Assembly: GCF_042956465.1 (NCBI RefSeq) | Contig: NZ_JBIBGL010000005.1 | Coordinates: forward strand, 124,001 to 188,000 | DNA: 64,000 nt | Source: Embleya sp042956465 | GTDB taxonomy: Bacteria > Actinomycetota > Actinomycetes > Streptomycetales > Streptomycetaceae | Direction: 5' to 3' | Shown here: positions 18,011 through 26,285 of the stretch, piece by piece | How the letters are laid out: each line of letters begins with the position of its first letter | Position numbering within the stretch: position 1 is the first letter of the stretch | The notes under the pieces: model-generated | What the model saw: only the letters and a program-made list of their open reading frames with translations | The model's database searches: none | Told to the model about the DNA's origin: nothing | Program-made: the position numbers and the translations under genes

Positions 18011-18055
18011 GCCGAATTCTTCGACGCCGAATTCTTTGCGGTCGAATTCTTTGTA
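18011..18055. repeat. Three tandem 15-bp repeats, each with GAATTC
   Basis: GCCGAATTCTTCGAC, GCCGAATTCTTTGCG and GTCGAATTCTTTGTA lie head to tail just upstream of the barbiturase-like start. They form an AT-rich island in a GC-rich window, with palindromic GAATTC exactly every 15 bases. Likely a regulator-binding array or leader element; the short gap after carbamate kinase leaves little else there. Confidence 0.75.
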
Positions 18056-18090
18056 CTTCGTCACCTGCGACTGTCGCGGACGACGGGCCG

Positions 18091-19047
18091 TTACCCGTCC
18101 GACTCCACGACCGTCCCGGATTCGCCCGCCACCGCGGCGGTGATCCGGTCCAGTGACGTGATCACCGCGCGCCGGCCGCCCTTCTCGACGAAGCGCACCG
18201 CCGCCTCGACCTTGGGTCCCATGCTGCCACCGGCGAACTGGCCGGCCGCGGCGTGTTCGCGCAGCTCTTCGGGGGTGACCCGGCCGATCACCCGCTCGTT
18301 CGCGGTGCCGTAGTCGAGCATCGCGTTGGGTACGTCGGTGGCGATCACCAGCACGTCCGCGTCCACCGACACGGCGAGCAGGGCCGCGGTGAGGTCCTTG
18401 TCCAGGACCGCCTCCACGCCGCGCTCGGCGCCGTCCGCGTCGCGCACCACCGGAATGCCGCCGCCACCGGCCGCGATCGTGGTGAAGCCCGCCGCGACCA
18501 GCGTCCGGATGGCCGGCGCGTCGACCACCTCCAGCGGATCCGGCGACGGTACGACCCGCCGCCAGCCCTTCGCGCCCCGGTCCTCCCAGTGCTGACCGAG
18601 CGCGACGAACCGCTCCGCGTCGGCCTGCGGCAGATGCCGGCCGACCGGCTTGGTGGGGTGCTCGAACGCCGGGTCGGCGCCATCCACGAGCGTGCGGGTG
18701 ACCACGGCCGCCACCGGTGCCGCCAGCCCACGGCGCCGCAGTGCGGCCTCCAGGGCGGAGACGATGGTGAAGCCGAGGGTGCCCTGCGTCTGCGCGCCGC
18801 ACCAGTCCAGGGTCACCGGAGGAACGACGTGCGCGGTGAGTTCGTTCTTGACCAGCAGGTTGCCCACCTGCGGTCCGTTGCCGTGGGTGAGCACCACCTC
18901 GACGCCGGAGGCGATCAGGTCGGCCACCGCTTCCATCGCCACCGCGACGGCGGCCCGCTGGGCGTCCGGGGTGGCGCTGCCATCGGGTCCCGTCATGGCG
19001 TTGCCGCCGAGGGCGATGAGTACTCTCCCGGTGCGGGGAGTTGGCAT
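18091..19047 (-). CDS. arcC: Carbamate kinase
   Basis: 318 residues with the amino-acid kinase fold. Diagnostic motifs are IALGGNAM at the N-terminus, THGNGPQVGNL, GGGGIPV in the middle and FAGGSMGPKVEAA near the C-terminus. It makes ATP and carbamate from carbamoyl phosphate, or the reverse. Next to a ring-opening amidohydrolase it would recover energy or dispose of carbamoyl nitrogen, as in allantoin and arginine fermentation. No carbamoyltransferase is seen in the cluster, so the source of carbamoyl phosphate is unclear. It is followed 88 bases later by the barbiturase-like gene. Confidence 0.93.
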   Translation of the reverse strand: MPTPRTGRVLIALGGNAMTGPDGSATPDAQRAAVAVAMEAVADLIASGVEVVLTHGNGPQVGNLLVKNELTAHVVPPVTLDWCGAQTQGTLGFTIVSALEAALRRRGLAAPVAAVVTRTLVDGADPAFEHPTKPVGRHLPQADAERFVALGQHWEDRGAKGWRRVVPSPDPLEVVDAPAIRTLVAAGFTTIAAGGGGIPVVRDADGAERGVEAVLDKDLTAALLAVSVDADVLVIATDVPNAMLDYGTANERVIGRVTPEELREHAAAGQFAGGSMGPKVEAAVRFVEKGGRRAVITSLDRITAAVAGESGTVVESDG

Positions 19048-19138
19048 GTGTCGAACTCTCCTGTTCCTGTCGTACGCGGGAGTCCCGTCCGTCCGGGACT
19101 TGGGACTCTAGGCCGGTCACCAGGTCGATGGCTTGGGA

Positions 19139-19155
19139 GTTTGTTGACCACAAAC
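19139..19155. promoter_or_regulatory. Inverted repeat GTTTGT-N5-ACAAAC
   Basis: A perfect 6-bp dyad (spacer TGACC) in the 249-base gap upstream of carbamate kinase, 92 bases before its start. AT-rich relative to its surroundings; a likely operator for the carbamate kinase/barbiturase unit. Confidence 0.5.
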
Positions 19156-19167
19156 ACCCATCGATCT

Positions 19168-19180
19168 GGCAAATCTTGCC
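19168..19180. promoter_or_regulatory. GGCA-N5-TGCC dyad upstream of carbamate kinase
   Basis: GGCAAATCTTGCC is a dyad with 5-bp arms (GGCAA/TTGCC). Related dyads sit upstream of the NmrA-like gene, the CoA-transferase and hyuA, suggesting one regulator for the island. Confidence 0.45.
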
Positions 19181-19296
19181 GAGTGGTAGACGGCGGTGGA
19201 TATCGCCGGCGAATCCGGACGGTACGCGCCGCCGGCGGCTGCCGAGCGCTGCGCAACGCCGGCGGGTCGGTCGGGCCCGCGGTCGGCCCGCCGCCC

Positions 19297-20838
19297 TCAG
19301 CAGCCCAGCCGGGCGTACCGTTCCAACCGGGCCGCACGCCGCTCGGCCGTGGGTCGGCGCAGCAGGCCGACCAACTCGTACTCCAGCACCTGCGCCAGCC
19401 GGGCCAGGAACGCGACCGGCTCGTCGGCCGCATCGGGCCGCTCGGCCACGATCCGGTCCACCACCCCGTCGCGCAGCAGGTCCAGCGACCTGATGCCCTG
19501 CGCGGCGGCGATCTCCGCGCCCCGGGACGGCGTCCGGTAGCGCAGCGCCGACGCCCCCTCGGGCGGCAGCGGCGACAACCAGCCGTGCTGGGCGCACAAC
19601 ACCCGATCGGCGGGCAACAGGGCCATGGCGCCGCCGCCCGCGCCCTGCCCGAGCAGCAGGCACAGCGTCGGGGTGGGCAGGGTGACCAACTCGGCCAGAC
19701 AGCGGGCTATCTCGCCGGCCAGGCCACCCTCCTCGGCCTCCCGGCTGAGCGCCGCGCCGCCGGTGTCCACGACGCTGACCAGCGGCAGGTCGAGTTCGGC
19801 GGCCAGCCGCATGCCGCGCCGGGCCACCCGCAGCCCGGCCGGGCCGAACGGCCCGTGGCTCGACTGCCGGGCCCGGTCCTGGGCCAGCACCACGCACGGC
19901 GCGCCGCCGAACCTGGCCAACGCGAGCAGCAGGCCGGGGTCGCTCTCCCCCTGACCGGTCCCGTGCAGTGGCACCACCGCACTCGCCGCGTGTCGCAACA
20001 GGGCGCGGGCGCCTGGGCGTTCGGCACGACGGGAGAGTTCGACCGAGGTCCATGCCGGGACGTCGGCCAGATCCTCGACCGGCAACGGGGCGACGTCGGG
20101 CAGGTGTTCACGCGGGGCGGTGACGATATCCAGGACCCGTGCGGCCACTTCGCCGAGCCGGTCGGGCTCGACGACGGCGTCCACCAGGCCGTGCGCGTAC
20201 AGGTTCTCCGCGACCTGGACACCCTCCGGGAAGGGTTGCCCGTGCAGAGCCTCGTACACGCGCGGGCCCAGGAAGCCGATCAGCGCGCCGGGTTCGGCGG
20301 CGGTGACGTGACCGAGTGAGCCCCACGAGGCGAGCACACCACCGGTGGTGGGGCCTCGCAGGTAGACGAGGTACGGCAGGCCGGCGCTCTTGTGCGCGGC
20401 GACGGCGGCACTGATCCGCACCATCTGGAGGAAGGCGACCGTGCCCTCCTGCATTCGGGTTCCGCCGGAGGTCGGCGATGCCACGAGCGGCAGCCGTTCG
20501 GCGGTGGCACGTTCGATCGCGGCGACCAGGCGCGAGGACGCGGCCACCCCGATCGAACCGGCCAGGAAGTCGAACTCGCAGGCCACCACGGCCACTCGGC
20601 GACCCTGGATACGGCCCTCGCCGGTGACCACCGACTCGTCCACGCCGCTCTTGGCGGCGGCGGCCCGCAGTTCGTCGACGTACCCCGGGTCCAGCCGCTC
20701 CGGGCGGTGCGGCGCGGTGTCCCAGCTCGTCCAGGTGTCGGGGTCCAGGACCAGCCGGATCAGCGCGTGCGCACCGACGCGGGTGCGGCGGTTCGGTACG
20801 GGCGCGGTCGCGGGCGCCGGCACGGACGCGGTGTTCAT
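19297..20838 (-). CDS. Fused carboxyltransferase (AccD/AccA-type), no zinc ribbon
   Basis: 513 residues carrying two crotonase-fold carboxyltransferase halves. The N-half has FEFDFLAGSIG-like and SGGTRMQEG acetyl-CoA carboxylase beta motifs; the C-half has DTGGAALSREAEEGG and GQGAGGGAMAL alpha motifs. The CPxC zinc ribbon found in the second copy at 61991-63841 is absent. The reaction would be biotin-linked carboxylation or decarboxylation of a CoA ester. ATG overlaps the CoA-transferase stop. In a barbiturate route it could process malonyl-CoA; no biotin carboxylase lies in this operon. Malonate decarboxylase beta/gamma fusion is a weaker alternative. Confidence 0.85.
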   Translation of the reverse strand: MNTASVPAPATAPVPNRRTRVGAHALIRLVLDPDTWTSWDTAPHRPERLDPGYVDELRAAAAKSGVDESVVTGEGRIQGRRVAVVACEFDFLAGSIGVAASSRLVAAIERATAERLPLVASPTSGGTRMQEGTVAFLQMVRISAAVAAHKSAGLPYLVYLRGPTTGGVLASWGSLGHVTAAEPGALIGFLGPRVYEALHGQPFPEGVQVAENLYAHGLVDAVVEPDRLGEVAARVLDIVTAPREHLPDVAPLPVEDLADVPAWTSVELSRRAERPGARALLRHAASAVVPLHGTGQGESDPGLLLALARFGGAPCVVLAQDRARQSSHGPFGPAGLRVARRGMRLAAELDLPLVSVVDTGGAALSREAEEGGLAGEIARCLAELVTLPTPTLCLLLGQGAGGGAMALLPADRVLCAQHGWLSPLPPEGASALRYRTPSRGAEIAAAQGIRSLDLLRDGVVDRIVAERPDAADEPVAFLARLAQVLEYELVGLLRRPTAERRAARLERYARLGC

Positions 20839-22052
20839 GCGCGCCGCGCGGCGTGCAGGGCGCGGGCGTCCTCGGCGTCGAGCCACGCCTGCACACTGTC
20901 CGTGTGCTGGCCCAGCGTCGGCGGGGCCTCGTGCCGGCGCCGACCGCCGTCCGCCGAACCGCCGTCCACGTCGGCCACGCCGTCGAGGCGGATCGGCGGG
21001 CCGGGCAAGGTGATCGGACCGAGAGTGCTGTGCATGACGTCGAGCAGCAGACCCTGCGACTTGGTCTGGTCCCACTCGTAGACCCGGTCGATCGTGCGCA
21101 CCTCGCCGGCCGGTATGCCCGCGGCGGCCAGTTCCGGCAACAGCTCGTCCACCTCGCGCGCGGCGAACGCGGCGTTGATCGCGTCCGCGAGTTCGGCCCG
21201 GTTGACCACGCGGTCGGCGTTGACCGCGAAGCGCGGGTCGTCCACCGCCAAGCCGACCATCGGGGCGAACTTGGCCCACAACTTCTCGCTGCCCACCGCG
21301 ACCTGGATGATCGCGTCCTTGCAGCGGTAGGAGCCGTACGGCTGGAGCGAGGGGTGCAGGTTGCCCTGCGCGTGCCCGACCTGGCCGGCCACGGTGTAGT
21401 TGGTGCCCTGGAAGGCGTGTACGCCGACGATCGCGGCGAGCAGCGAGGTGCGCACGACCCGGCCGAGGCCGGTGCGTTCGCGCTCGTGCAGTGCGGCGAC
21501 CACGCCGTAGGCGCCGTACATCCCGGCCAGCAGGTCGCCGATCGGCACGCCGATCCGGGTGGGGTCGTCGGGGCCGGGGCCGGTCAGGCTCATCAGACCG
21601 GCCTCGCCCTGGGCGATCTGGTCGTAGCCGGGTCGACCGCCCTGCGGGCCGTCGTGCCCGAAGCCGGTGATGGACAGCACCACCAGGCGCGGGTTGAGCC
21701 GGGTCAGCTCCTCCATCGGGAAGCCGAGTCGATCGAGCACGCCGGTGCGGAAGTTCTCCACGAGCACGTCGCTGTGCCGGATCAGTCGGGCCAGCGTGCG
21801 TCGGCCCTCCTCGGTCTTCAGGTCGAGGACGATCGACTCCTTGTTGCGGTTGCAGGACAGGAAGTAGGTCGACTCGCGCGCATCCTCGGCCCCGACGAAC
21901 GGCGGACCCCAGCCACGGGTGTCGTCGCCGCCGTCCGGGTTCTCCACCTTGATGACCCGGGCGCCCATGTCGCCGAGCATCATCGCGGCGTGCGGGCCGG
22001 CGAGGGCGCGGGAGAGGTCGAGCACGACGAGGTCGCAGAGCGGTCCGCTCAC
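20835..22052 (-). CDS. CaiB/BaiF-type CoA-transferase
   Basis: 405 residues, class III CoA-transferase. LVVLDLSRALAGPHAAMMLGD at the start, VKVENPDGGDDTRGWGPPF, and YFLSCNRNKESIVLDLK with the following DVLVENFRTGVLDRLG are family signatures; the catalytic Asp follows in GYDQIAQGEAGLM. It moves CoA between carboxylic acids without ATP. GTG start chosen from the conserved N-terminus; AAAGGGG lies upstream. Coupled to the carboxyltransferase, so the two probably handle the same acid, perhaps malonate from ureidomalonate. Confidence 0.92.
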   Translation of the reverse strand: MSGPLCDLVVLDLSRALAGPHAAMMLGDMGARVIKVENPDGGDDTRGWGPPFVGAEDARESTYFLSCNRNKESIVLDLKTEEGRRTLARLIRHSDVLVENFRTGVLDRLGFPMEELTRLNPRLVVLSITGFGHDGPQGGRPGYDQIAQGEAGLMSLTGPGPDDPTRIGVPIGDLLAGMYGAYGVVAALHERERTGLGRVVRTSLLAAIVGVHAFQGTNYTVAGQVGHAQGNLHPSLQPYGSYRCKDAIIQVAVGSEKLWAKFAPMVGLAVDDPRFAVNADRVVNRAELADAINAAFAAREVDELLPELAAAGIPAGEVRTIDRVYEWDQTKSQGLLLDVMHSTLGPITLPGPPIRLDGVADVDGGSADGGRRRHEAPPTLGQHTDSVQAWLDAEDARALHAARRA

Positions 22053-22091
22053 GTCGAAACACCCCTTTCTGCAAGTGTGCGGTGTGGCGCG

Positions 22092-22114
22092 TCCGTGCAT
22101 CCGTGCATCCGTGC
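22092..22114. repeat. 8-bp tandem repeat in the CoA-transferase leader
   Basis: TCCGTGCA is repeated nearly three times head to tail, 40 bases upstream of the CoA-transferase start, in a region rich in GTGTGCG words. Confidence 0.5.
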
Positions 22115-22240
22115 GGTGTGCGGGTGTGGTGCGTGACGCGTGCCGGCAGTGCATGTGTGCGCGGTGTGGGTGGCCGGACGAGATGCGTCGTCCGGCGCCG
22201 AATGCGTCCAAGCTAGGCGGCTTCGGGGTTCCGCTCCCCG

Positions 22241-23167
22241 TCAGTTACTGCCCAAGGAATCGCGCTCGCTTGGCAAAACTTGGTGTTGGACGCCCGGTGC
22301 GTCATGCGCGTCCTCGGGCCCGAACACCCGCCGGGCGAAGTCCACGAAGCGGGTCGGCGCACGATCGAGCAGCGCGGCCAGGGTGCGCGGATTGCCGGTC
22401 AGGCCGTGCCGGTCGTAGAAGGCGAACATCGCGGTGAGGGTGTCCAGCGCATAGCCGGACAGCCCGCCGGCACGGGCCTCCTCGCACCAGTCGCGCGGGT
22501 CGATCCGGCGTGCGGTCACCGGCCGACCCGACACCTCGGCCAGATGCCCGGCGATCGCCCGAGGGGTCAGCGCCTCGGGACCGGCCAGTTCGTACACCGC
22601 GTCCTCGTGCCCCTCCTGGCACAACACCGCGGCCGCCGCCTGGGCGACATCGCGCAGATCGACGGCGGCGAACGGCGCGTCCACCCGGTACGGCACCGCG
22701 AAGTCGCCGGTCCGCACGATCGCGTCGCGCGCGTCGAGGGTGTTCTGCTGGTACGGCCCCGGCTGCAACACGGTCACCGCGAGGCCCGACTCGAACAGGG
22801 CCTCCTCGACCCGCGCCTTCGCCTCGTGATGCGGCATCGCCCGCAACTGCGGCCGCAGCACCGAATGGAACACGAACCGCCCCACCCCGGCCCGCTGCGC
22901 CGCCGCGATCACCGCACGACCGATGGCCGGTTCGTCCGGATGCACGTTCGGGGCGATGTGATAGACCGCCGTACCCCCGCGCAGCGCCCGGTCCAGGTCG
23001 GCCGGTTCCCCGACGTCCCCCACCACGGCCTCGGTCGCCCCCGCCGCGAGCGCCACCGCGACCTGCTCGGGCCGGCGCACGAACGCCCGAACCAGAGCCC
23101 CACGCTCCGCCAACGCCCAGGTGAGCGCCCGCCCGGTCTTCCCCGCCGCACCAGTGATCACGATCAT
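22241..23167 (-). CDS. NmrA-like NAD(P)-binding protein
   Basis: 308 residues. The Rossmann motif is TGAAGKTGRAL at the N-terminus, followed by VGDVGEPADLDRAL and the NmrA/HSCARG-type LQPGPYQQN segment near residue 140. The catalytic YxxxK of classical SDRs is missing, as in NmrA sensor or quinone-reductase-like members. It lies between IclR and the CoA-transferase on the same strand, and may be a redox sensor or reductase of the island. Its 3' end contains the candidate operator for the CoA-transferase operon. Confidence 0.85.
   Translation of the reverse strand: MIVITGAAGKTGRALTWALAERGALVRAFVRRPEQVAVALAAGATEAVVGDVGEPADLDRALRGGTAVYHIAPNVHPDEPAIGRAVIAAAQRAGVGRFVFHSVLRPQLRAMPHHEAKARVEEALFESGLAVTVLQPGPYQQNTLDARDAIVRTGDFAVPYRVDAPFAAVDLRDVAQAAAAVLCQEGHEDAVYELAGPEALTPRAIAGHLAEVSGRPVTARRIDPRDWCEEARAGGLSGYALDTLTAMFAFYDRHGLTGNPRTLAALLDRAPTRFVDFARRVFGPEDAHDAPGVQHQVLPSERDSLGSN
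22272..22284. promoter_or_regulatory. Imperfect GGCA-N5-TGGT dyad upstream of the CoA-transferase
   Basis: GGCAAAACTTGGT, about 220 bases upstream of the CoA-transferase start and inside the 3' end of the NmrA-like gene. The same imperfect form (GGCAACAGTTGGT) occurs upstream of hyuA. Confidence 0.35.
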
Positions 23168-23236
23168 GCACTCACGCTAGGCAGCGGACCGATCCCCGGC
23201 ACCGTCCGCCCTCGCCAACAGCCACCCCCGAACTCG

Positions 23237-23259
23237 GGCACATCCTGCCGAAGGCAGGA
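23237..23259. promoter_or_regulatory. Overlapping dyads between iclR-like and nmrA-like genes
   Basis: GGCACATCCTGCC (23237-23249) matches the GGCA-N5-TGCC pattern. It overlaps TCCTGCC-GAA-GGCAGGA (23243-23259), a perfect 7-bp hairpin. The element could be an operator for the NmrA-like gene 70 bases downstream or a terminator for the IclR gene. Confidence 0.45.
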
Positions 23260-23269
23260 CGCGTCGGCG

Positions 23270-24163
23270 TCACCCGGTCCAGGGGTTCCAACCGCCGATG
23301 GCCGCCGTTGCCGCAAGCGCCGACTCGGTGATCGTGCGGGTCCACTTGGCGCACGTGCGCGGCGGGAGGCGGCGCCGTCCGACCACGACGGAGACGGTGA
23401 AGCACTGCGCGCCCTGATGATCGTGGACCGGCGCGTGGATGGTGGCCACGTCGAGCGCCTCGTCGGGAACCTCGGCGGTGAACTCCTCCCAGTCGGCGTC
23501 CGGGAGGTAGTCGCGCAGCGTCGCGATGGTGGCGTCCGGCATGCCCGACGTCACGAGGTTGGCCAGCACGTCGTTGCGCGCGGCGGGCGCCGCGGTCAGA
23601 CATTCGATCAGGAACCCGGACTCGCGCGCCTCGCGTACCACGCGGCGCAGCCTGCCGCGGCGTGCCGTGACGGGTACGAGCGGTGTGCGCTCCAGCCAGG
23701 TGTCCAGCGCCTGGTCCCCGTTCCACAGCAGCTCGGCCAGGCCCAGGGGCGGAACGGCGGGGAATCGATCACCCACCAGGTCCTGGGGGCGCCCGGTGCC
23801 GATCGCCCCGGCGCGGCCGACCACCACCGTCTCGCCGTCCCGGAGCGCGGTCAGCAGGCAGCTCAGACCGAGGTCCCGGTGCAGGTCGTTCAGGTGCGGA
23901 AGCAGCACGTCCAGCGGCGCGACGCCGACGTCCGCCGCTCGTCCGAGCCGGGCGATCGCCGCGCCGAGGCGGTAGGTCTTGTCGGCGGTGCGGTGCACGA
24001 ACCCGGTCTCGGTCAGTGTCGTCAGGATGCCCAGGCAGGTGGGCTTGCTCAGGTCGAGGCGCTCCGCGATCACCGCCAACGACAGTGGCCTGCCCGCGTG
24101 GTCCGCGAGCAGATTGAGCACCTGGGCCACCCTCTCGGTGGGTGGGGAACGCCGCTCGGGCAT
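23270..24163 (-). CDS. IclR-family transcriptional regulator
   Basis: 297 residues. The N-terminal winged helix (VAQVLNLLADHAG...SKPTCLGILTTL) and effector domain with TYRLG.AIARLG at the domain junction follow the IclR plan; the C-terminal effector half ends in the normal place. IclR proteins govern catabolism of aromatic and nucleobase-type compounds. First gene of the minus-strand run that includes the NmrA-like gene and the CoA-transferase operon, and a good candidate to bind the GGCA-N5-TGCC dyads. Confidence 0.9.
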   Translation of the reverse strand: MPERRSPPTERVAQVLNLLADHAGRPLSLAVIAERLDLSKPTCLGILTTLTETGFVHRTADKTYRLGAAIARLGRAADVGVAPLDVLLPHLNDLHRDLGLSCLLTALRDGETVVVGRAGAIGTGRPQDLVGDRFPAVPPLGLAELLWNGDQALDTWLERTPLVPVTARRGRLRRVVREARESGFLIECLTAAPAARNDVLANLVTSGMPDATIATLRDYLPDADWEEFTAEVPDEALDVATIHAPVHDHQGAQCFTVSVVVGRRRLPPRTCAKWTRTITESALAATAAIGGWNPWTG

Positions 24164-24394
24164 CGCGCCTCTTCTGCTCGCCGGGACCGCATGGTGACGC
24201 GCCGCCGCCTCCGCCGGGCGCGGGCGACGGCGCGCGAGAAGGATTCCATATGTAGCACGGGGTACGCCGCGCGGAGCCCTCGACCGGGTGGACGACGATC
24301 GGCGCCAATTCGGCCCGATCCCACGCGAACCGCGTCACGCCCTCGACCTGCCGGGTGAACTCCGTCGTATGTCGCCGGGATCCCGGCGGGGACC

Positions 24395-26089
24395 TCACGT
24401 CGGCGTGGCCCGGATCGGGTGTGGGCCCCGGGTGGCGAGCAGGGCGCGGGCGGTCAGGGCTGCCCGGAGCGGGCCCTGGCGGTCGGGGGCGTCGGGGCTG
24501 ACCCGCAGGAGGGACTCGATCAGGGCCAGGCGCTGGTGGACCGACTGGCGGCGCAGGAACAGCACCCCGGCGGTTTCGGTCTTGGAGCAACCACAGCGCA
24601 GGTACGCCTCCAGGGTGTCCACCAGGCCGGTGCCGCGCGCGGCGTCCGAGGCGAGCAGCGGGCCGAGCTGGTCCTCGACCAGGTCGGCGAGTTCCTCGGG
24701 GGTCAGCCGATCCAGCACCCGTTCCAGGGCCCAGGCGTCGGCGAGCACCGTGTCGGCGACGGCCGCGGACCGCACCGGCCGGAGCCGACGGGCCAGCCGC
24801 AGGGTGTCCCGCGCGGCGCGCAGGCTGTGCCCCACCCGGGCCACGTCGCGCACCAACGGCCCCAGCGCGGCGGTCGGCTCGTCGCCCGCCACCGTCGGCA
24901 GGCCCAGGCGCGTGGCCAGTTCGGCGACGTGCGTGTCCCGGTCGAGCGCGATCAGCGCGTACGCTCCGCCGGGCCCGTCGCTGACCAGGCCGCGGCCGCC
25001 GCAGGCACGCAGCCCCTCGTACAGCGCCGTCACCGCCCGTACCGGATCCGGCAGGTGCAGGGCGACACTCGCCCAGGCCGCCGTCCCGGCCGGAACCAGG
25101 CCGCAGACCGTCAGCCGCGCCGCCACCTCGCGCGGCGGCAGCGCGTCCCGCAGCAGTCCCTCGACGAGTTCACGACGCTCGCGTCCGACCCACCCGTCCC
25201 GATCCGCCAGCCGCAACAGGGCCGGCGCGAACACCTGCGCCGCGTGCTCGGCGACCTCCACCGCGACCTCGACGGTCGCCCCCGACCACGACCCGGCATC
25301 CTGGTGCTCGTCGGCACCGGGCCGTGCGGTTCCCGCCCCGTCCCCGGCCCCGCCCGCCGGCACGTCGGCCACGGCCGTCGCACGGCCCTCGCCGGCGCCC
25401 GCTCCCTCGTCGTCCCCGTCCGCCCCGCCCACCCCCGGAGCGCCCAGCAGCAACCGCCCCCACAGCGCCCCGCGCAGTTCCACCCCCGCCTCCGCCGCCG
25501 GTGCCCGCACCACCTCGGTCGGGGCATCGGTGCCCGCCCAGGACGTGATCGTGCCGTCGATGCCGGCCAGGACCACCGGTCGGTCGGTGAGCCGGGACAG
25601 GGTGCGGGTCAGCTCGTCCACGCCCGCGCCGCGGGCAAGCACTCCGGACAGGACCCGGACGATCTCGTTGATGTGCCGCAGCCGCGTCACCGCCGAGTCG
25701 AGGATGGCCGCGTTCACCGCCTCGGCGATCGCCACGAACGGAACCACCCCGCGCAGCACGACCAGCGGCAGCCGCGCCTCGGCCGCCGCGCGCACCACGT
25801 CGGCCGGCACCTCGCGGAACGTGCGACCCACCTCGAACGCCACCCCGGCGACCCCCGCCGCCGCGAGGTCGGCGACATAGCGCCGCCGCTCCCCAGCGTC
25901 CCGCCCGGCCAGGCCCAGACCGGTGGTGAGCAGCAGTTCGTCACCGCGCAGCAGCGGCGCGATCTCGTAGATCTCGCTGGAGTGCACCCAGCGCACCGGG
26001 CGCTCCAGATCGGCGCGCCGATCCGGTACGAAGGGATCGGCGGCACGCAGCAGGGGGTGTGCGAGGACCGCTCGCAGGGACAGCGGCAT
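24395..26089 (-). CDS. PucR-family transcriptional regulator
   Basis: 564 residues. The N-terminal PucR domain (MPLSLRAVLAHPLLRAADP) covers about 1-130. A GGDEF-like middle region follows and is interrupted by a Gly/Ala/Asp-rich low-complexity stretch (about 220-265). The C-terminal PucR_C helix-turn-helix (VDTLEAYLRCGCSKTETAGVL, LFLRRQSVHQRL) is present. PucR-type activators control purine, allantoin and pyrimidine degradation. The ATG has GGAG upstream; a GTG 29 codons earlier overlaps the promoter dyad and is rejected. Divergent from codB-codA, its probable target. Confidence 0.92.
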   Translation of the reverse strand: MPLSLRAVLAHPLLRAADPFVPDRRADLERPVRWVHSSEIYEIAPLLRGDELLLTTGLGLAGRDAGERRRYVADLAAAGVAGVAFEVGRTFREVPADVVRAAAEARLPLVVLRGVVPFVAIAEAVNAAILDSAVTRLRHINEIVRVLSGVLARGAGVDELTRTLSRLTDRPVVLAGIDGTITSWAGTDAPTEVVRAPAAEAGVELRGALWGRLLLGAPGVGGADGDDEGAGAGEGRATAVADVPAGGAGDGAGTARPGADEHQDAGSWSGATVEVAVEVAEHAAQVFAPALLRLADRDGWVGRERRELVEGLLRDALPPREVAARLTVCGLVPAGTAAWASVALHLPDPVRAVTALYEGLRACGGRGLVSDGPGGAYALIALDRDTHVAELATRLGLPTVAGDEPTAALGPLVRDVARVGHSLRAARDTLRLARRLRPVRSAAVADTVLADAWALERVLDRLTPEELADLVEDQLGPLLASDAARGTGLVDTLEAYLRCGCSKTETAGVLFLRRQSVHQRLALIESLLRVSPDAPDRQGPLRAALTARALLATRGPHPIRATPT

Positions 26090-26167
26090 GGACACTCCGT
26101 CCGGAAGATGCGCCAGTATCCCGGTCACCGTGTCCGTTGTCACGGCCCCGCGGCCCGAGGAACCTTC

Positions 26168-26177
26168 GGTGATCACC
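26168..26177. promoter_or_regulatory. Palindrome GGTGATCACC between pucR-like and codB genes
   Basis: A perfect 10-bp palindrome followed by a second GATCACC nine bases on, in the 196-base divergent region. A candidate PucR operator. A weak GGCACATCCGCAC near 26203 resembles half of the island's GGCA dyad. Confidence 0.4.
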
Positions 26178-26285
26178 CCAGATCACCACTCACCACATCG
26201 CCGGCACATCCGCACCGCACCCACATCGCGGTACCCGCCCCACCACCCCATCGCCGTGCTCCGCTCCGCCCCACCGGAGGTCTCC

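Noticed and set aside
18011..18055. CRISPR-like array
   Set aside because: Units are only 15 bases, contiguous without spacers, and no cas genes are present.
19297..20838. Malonate decarboxylase MdcD-MdcE fusion
   Set aside because: The SGGTRMQEG and GQGAGGGAMAL blocks fit acetyl-CoA carboxylase-type subunits better, and no MdcA, MdcC or MdcB genes are nearby.
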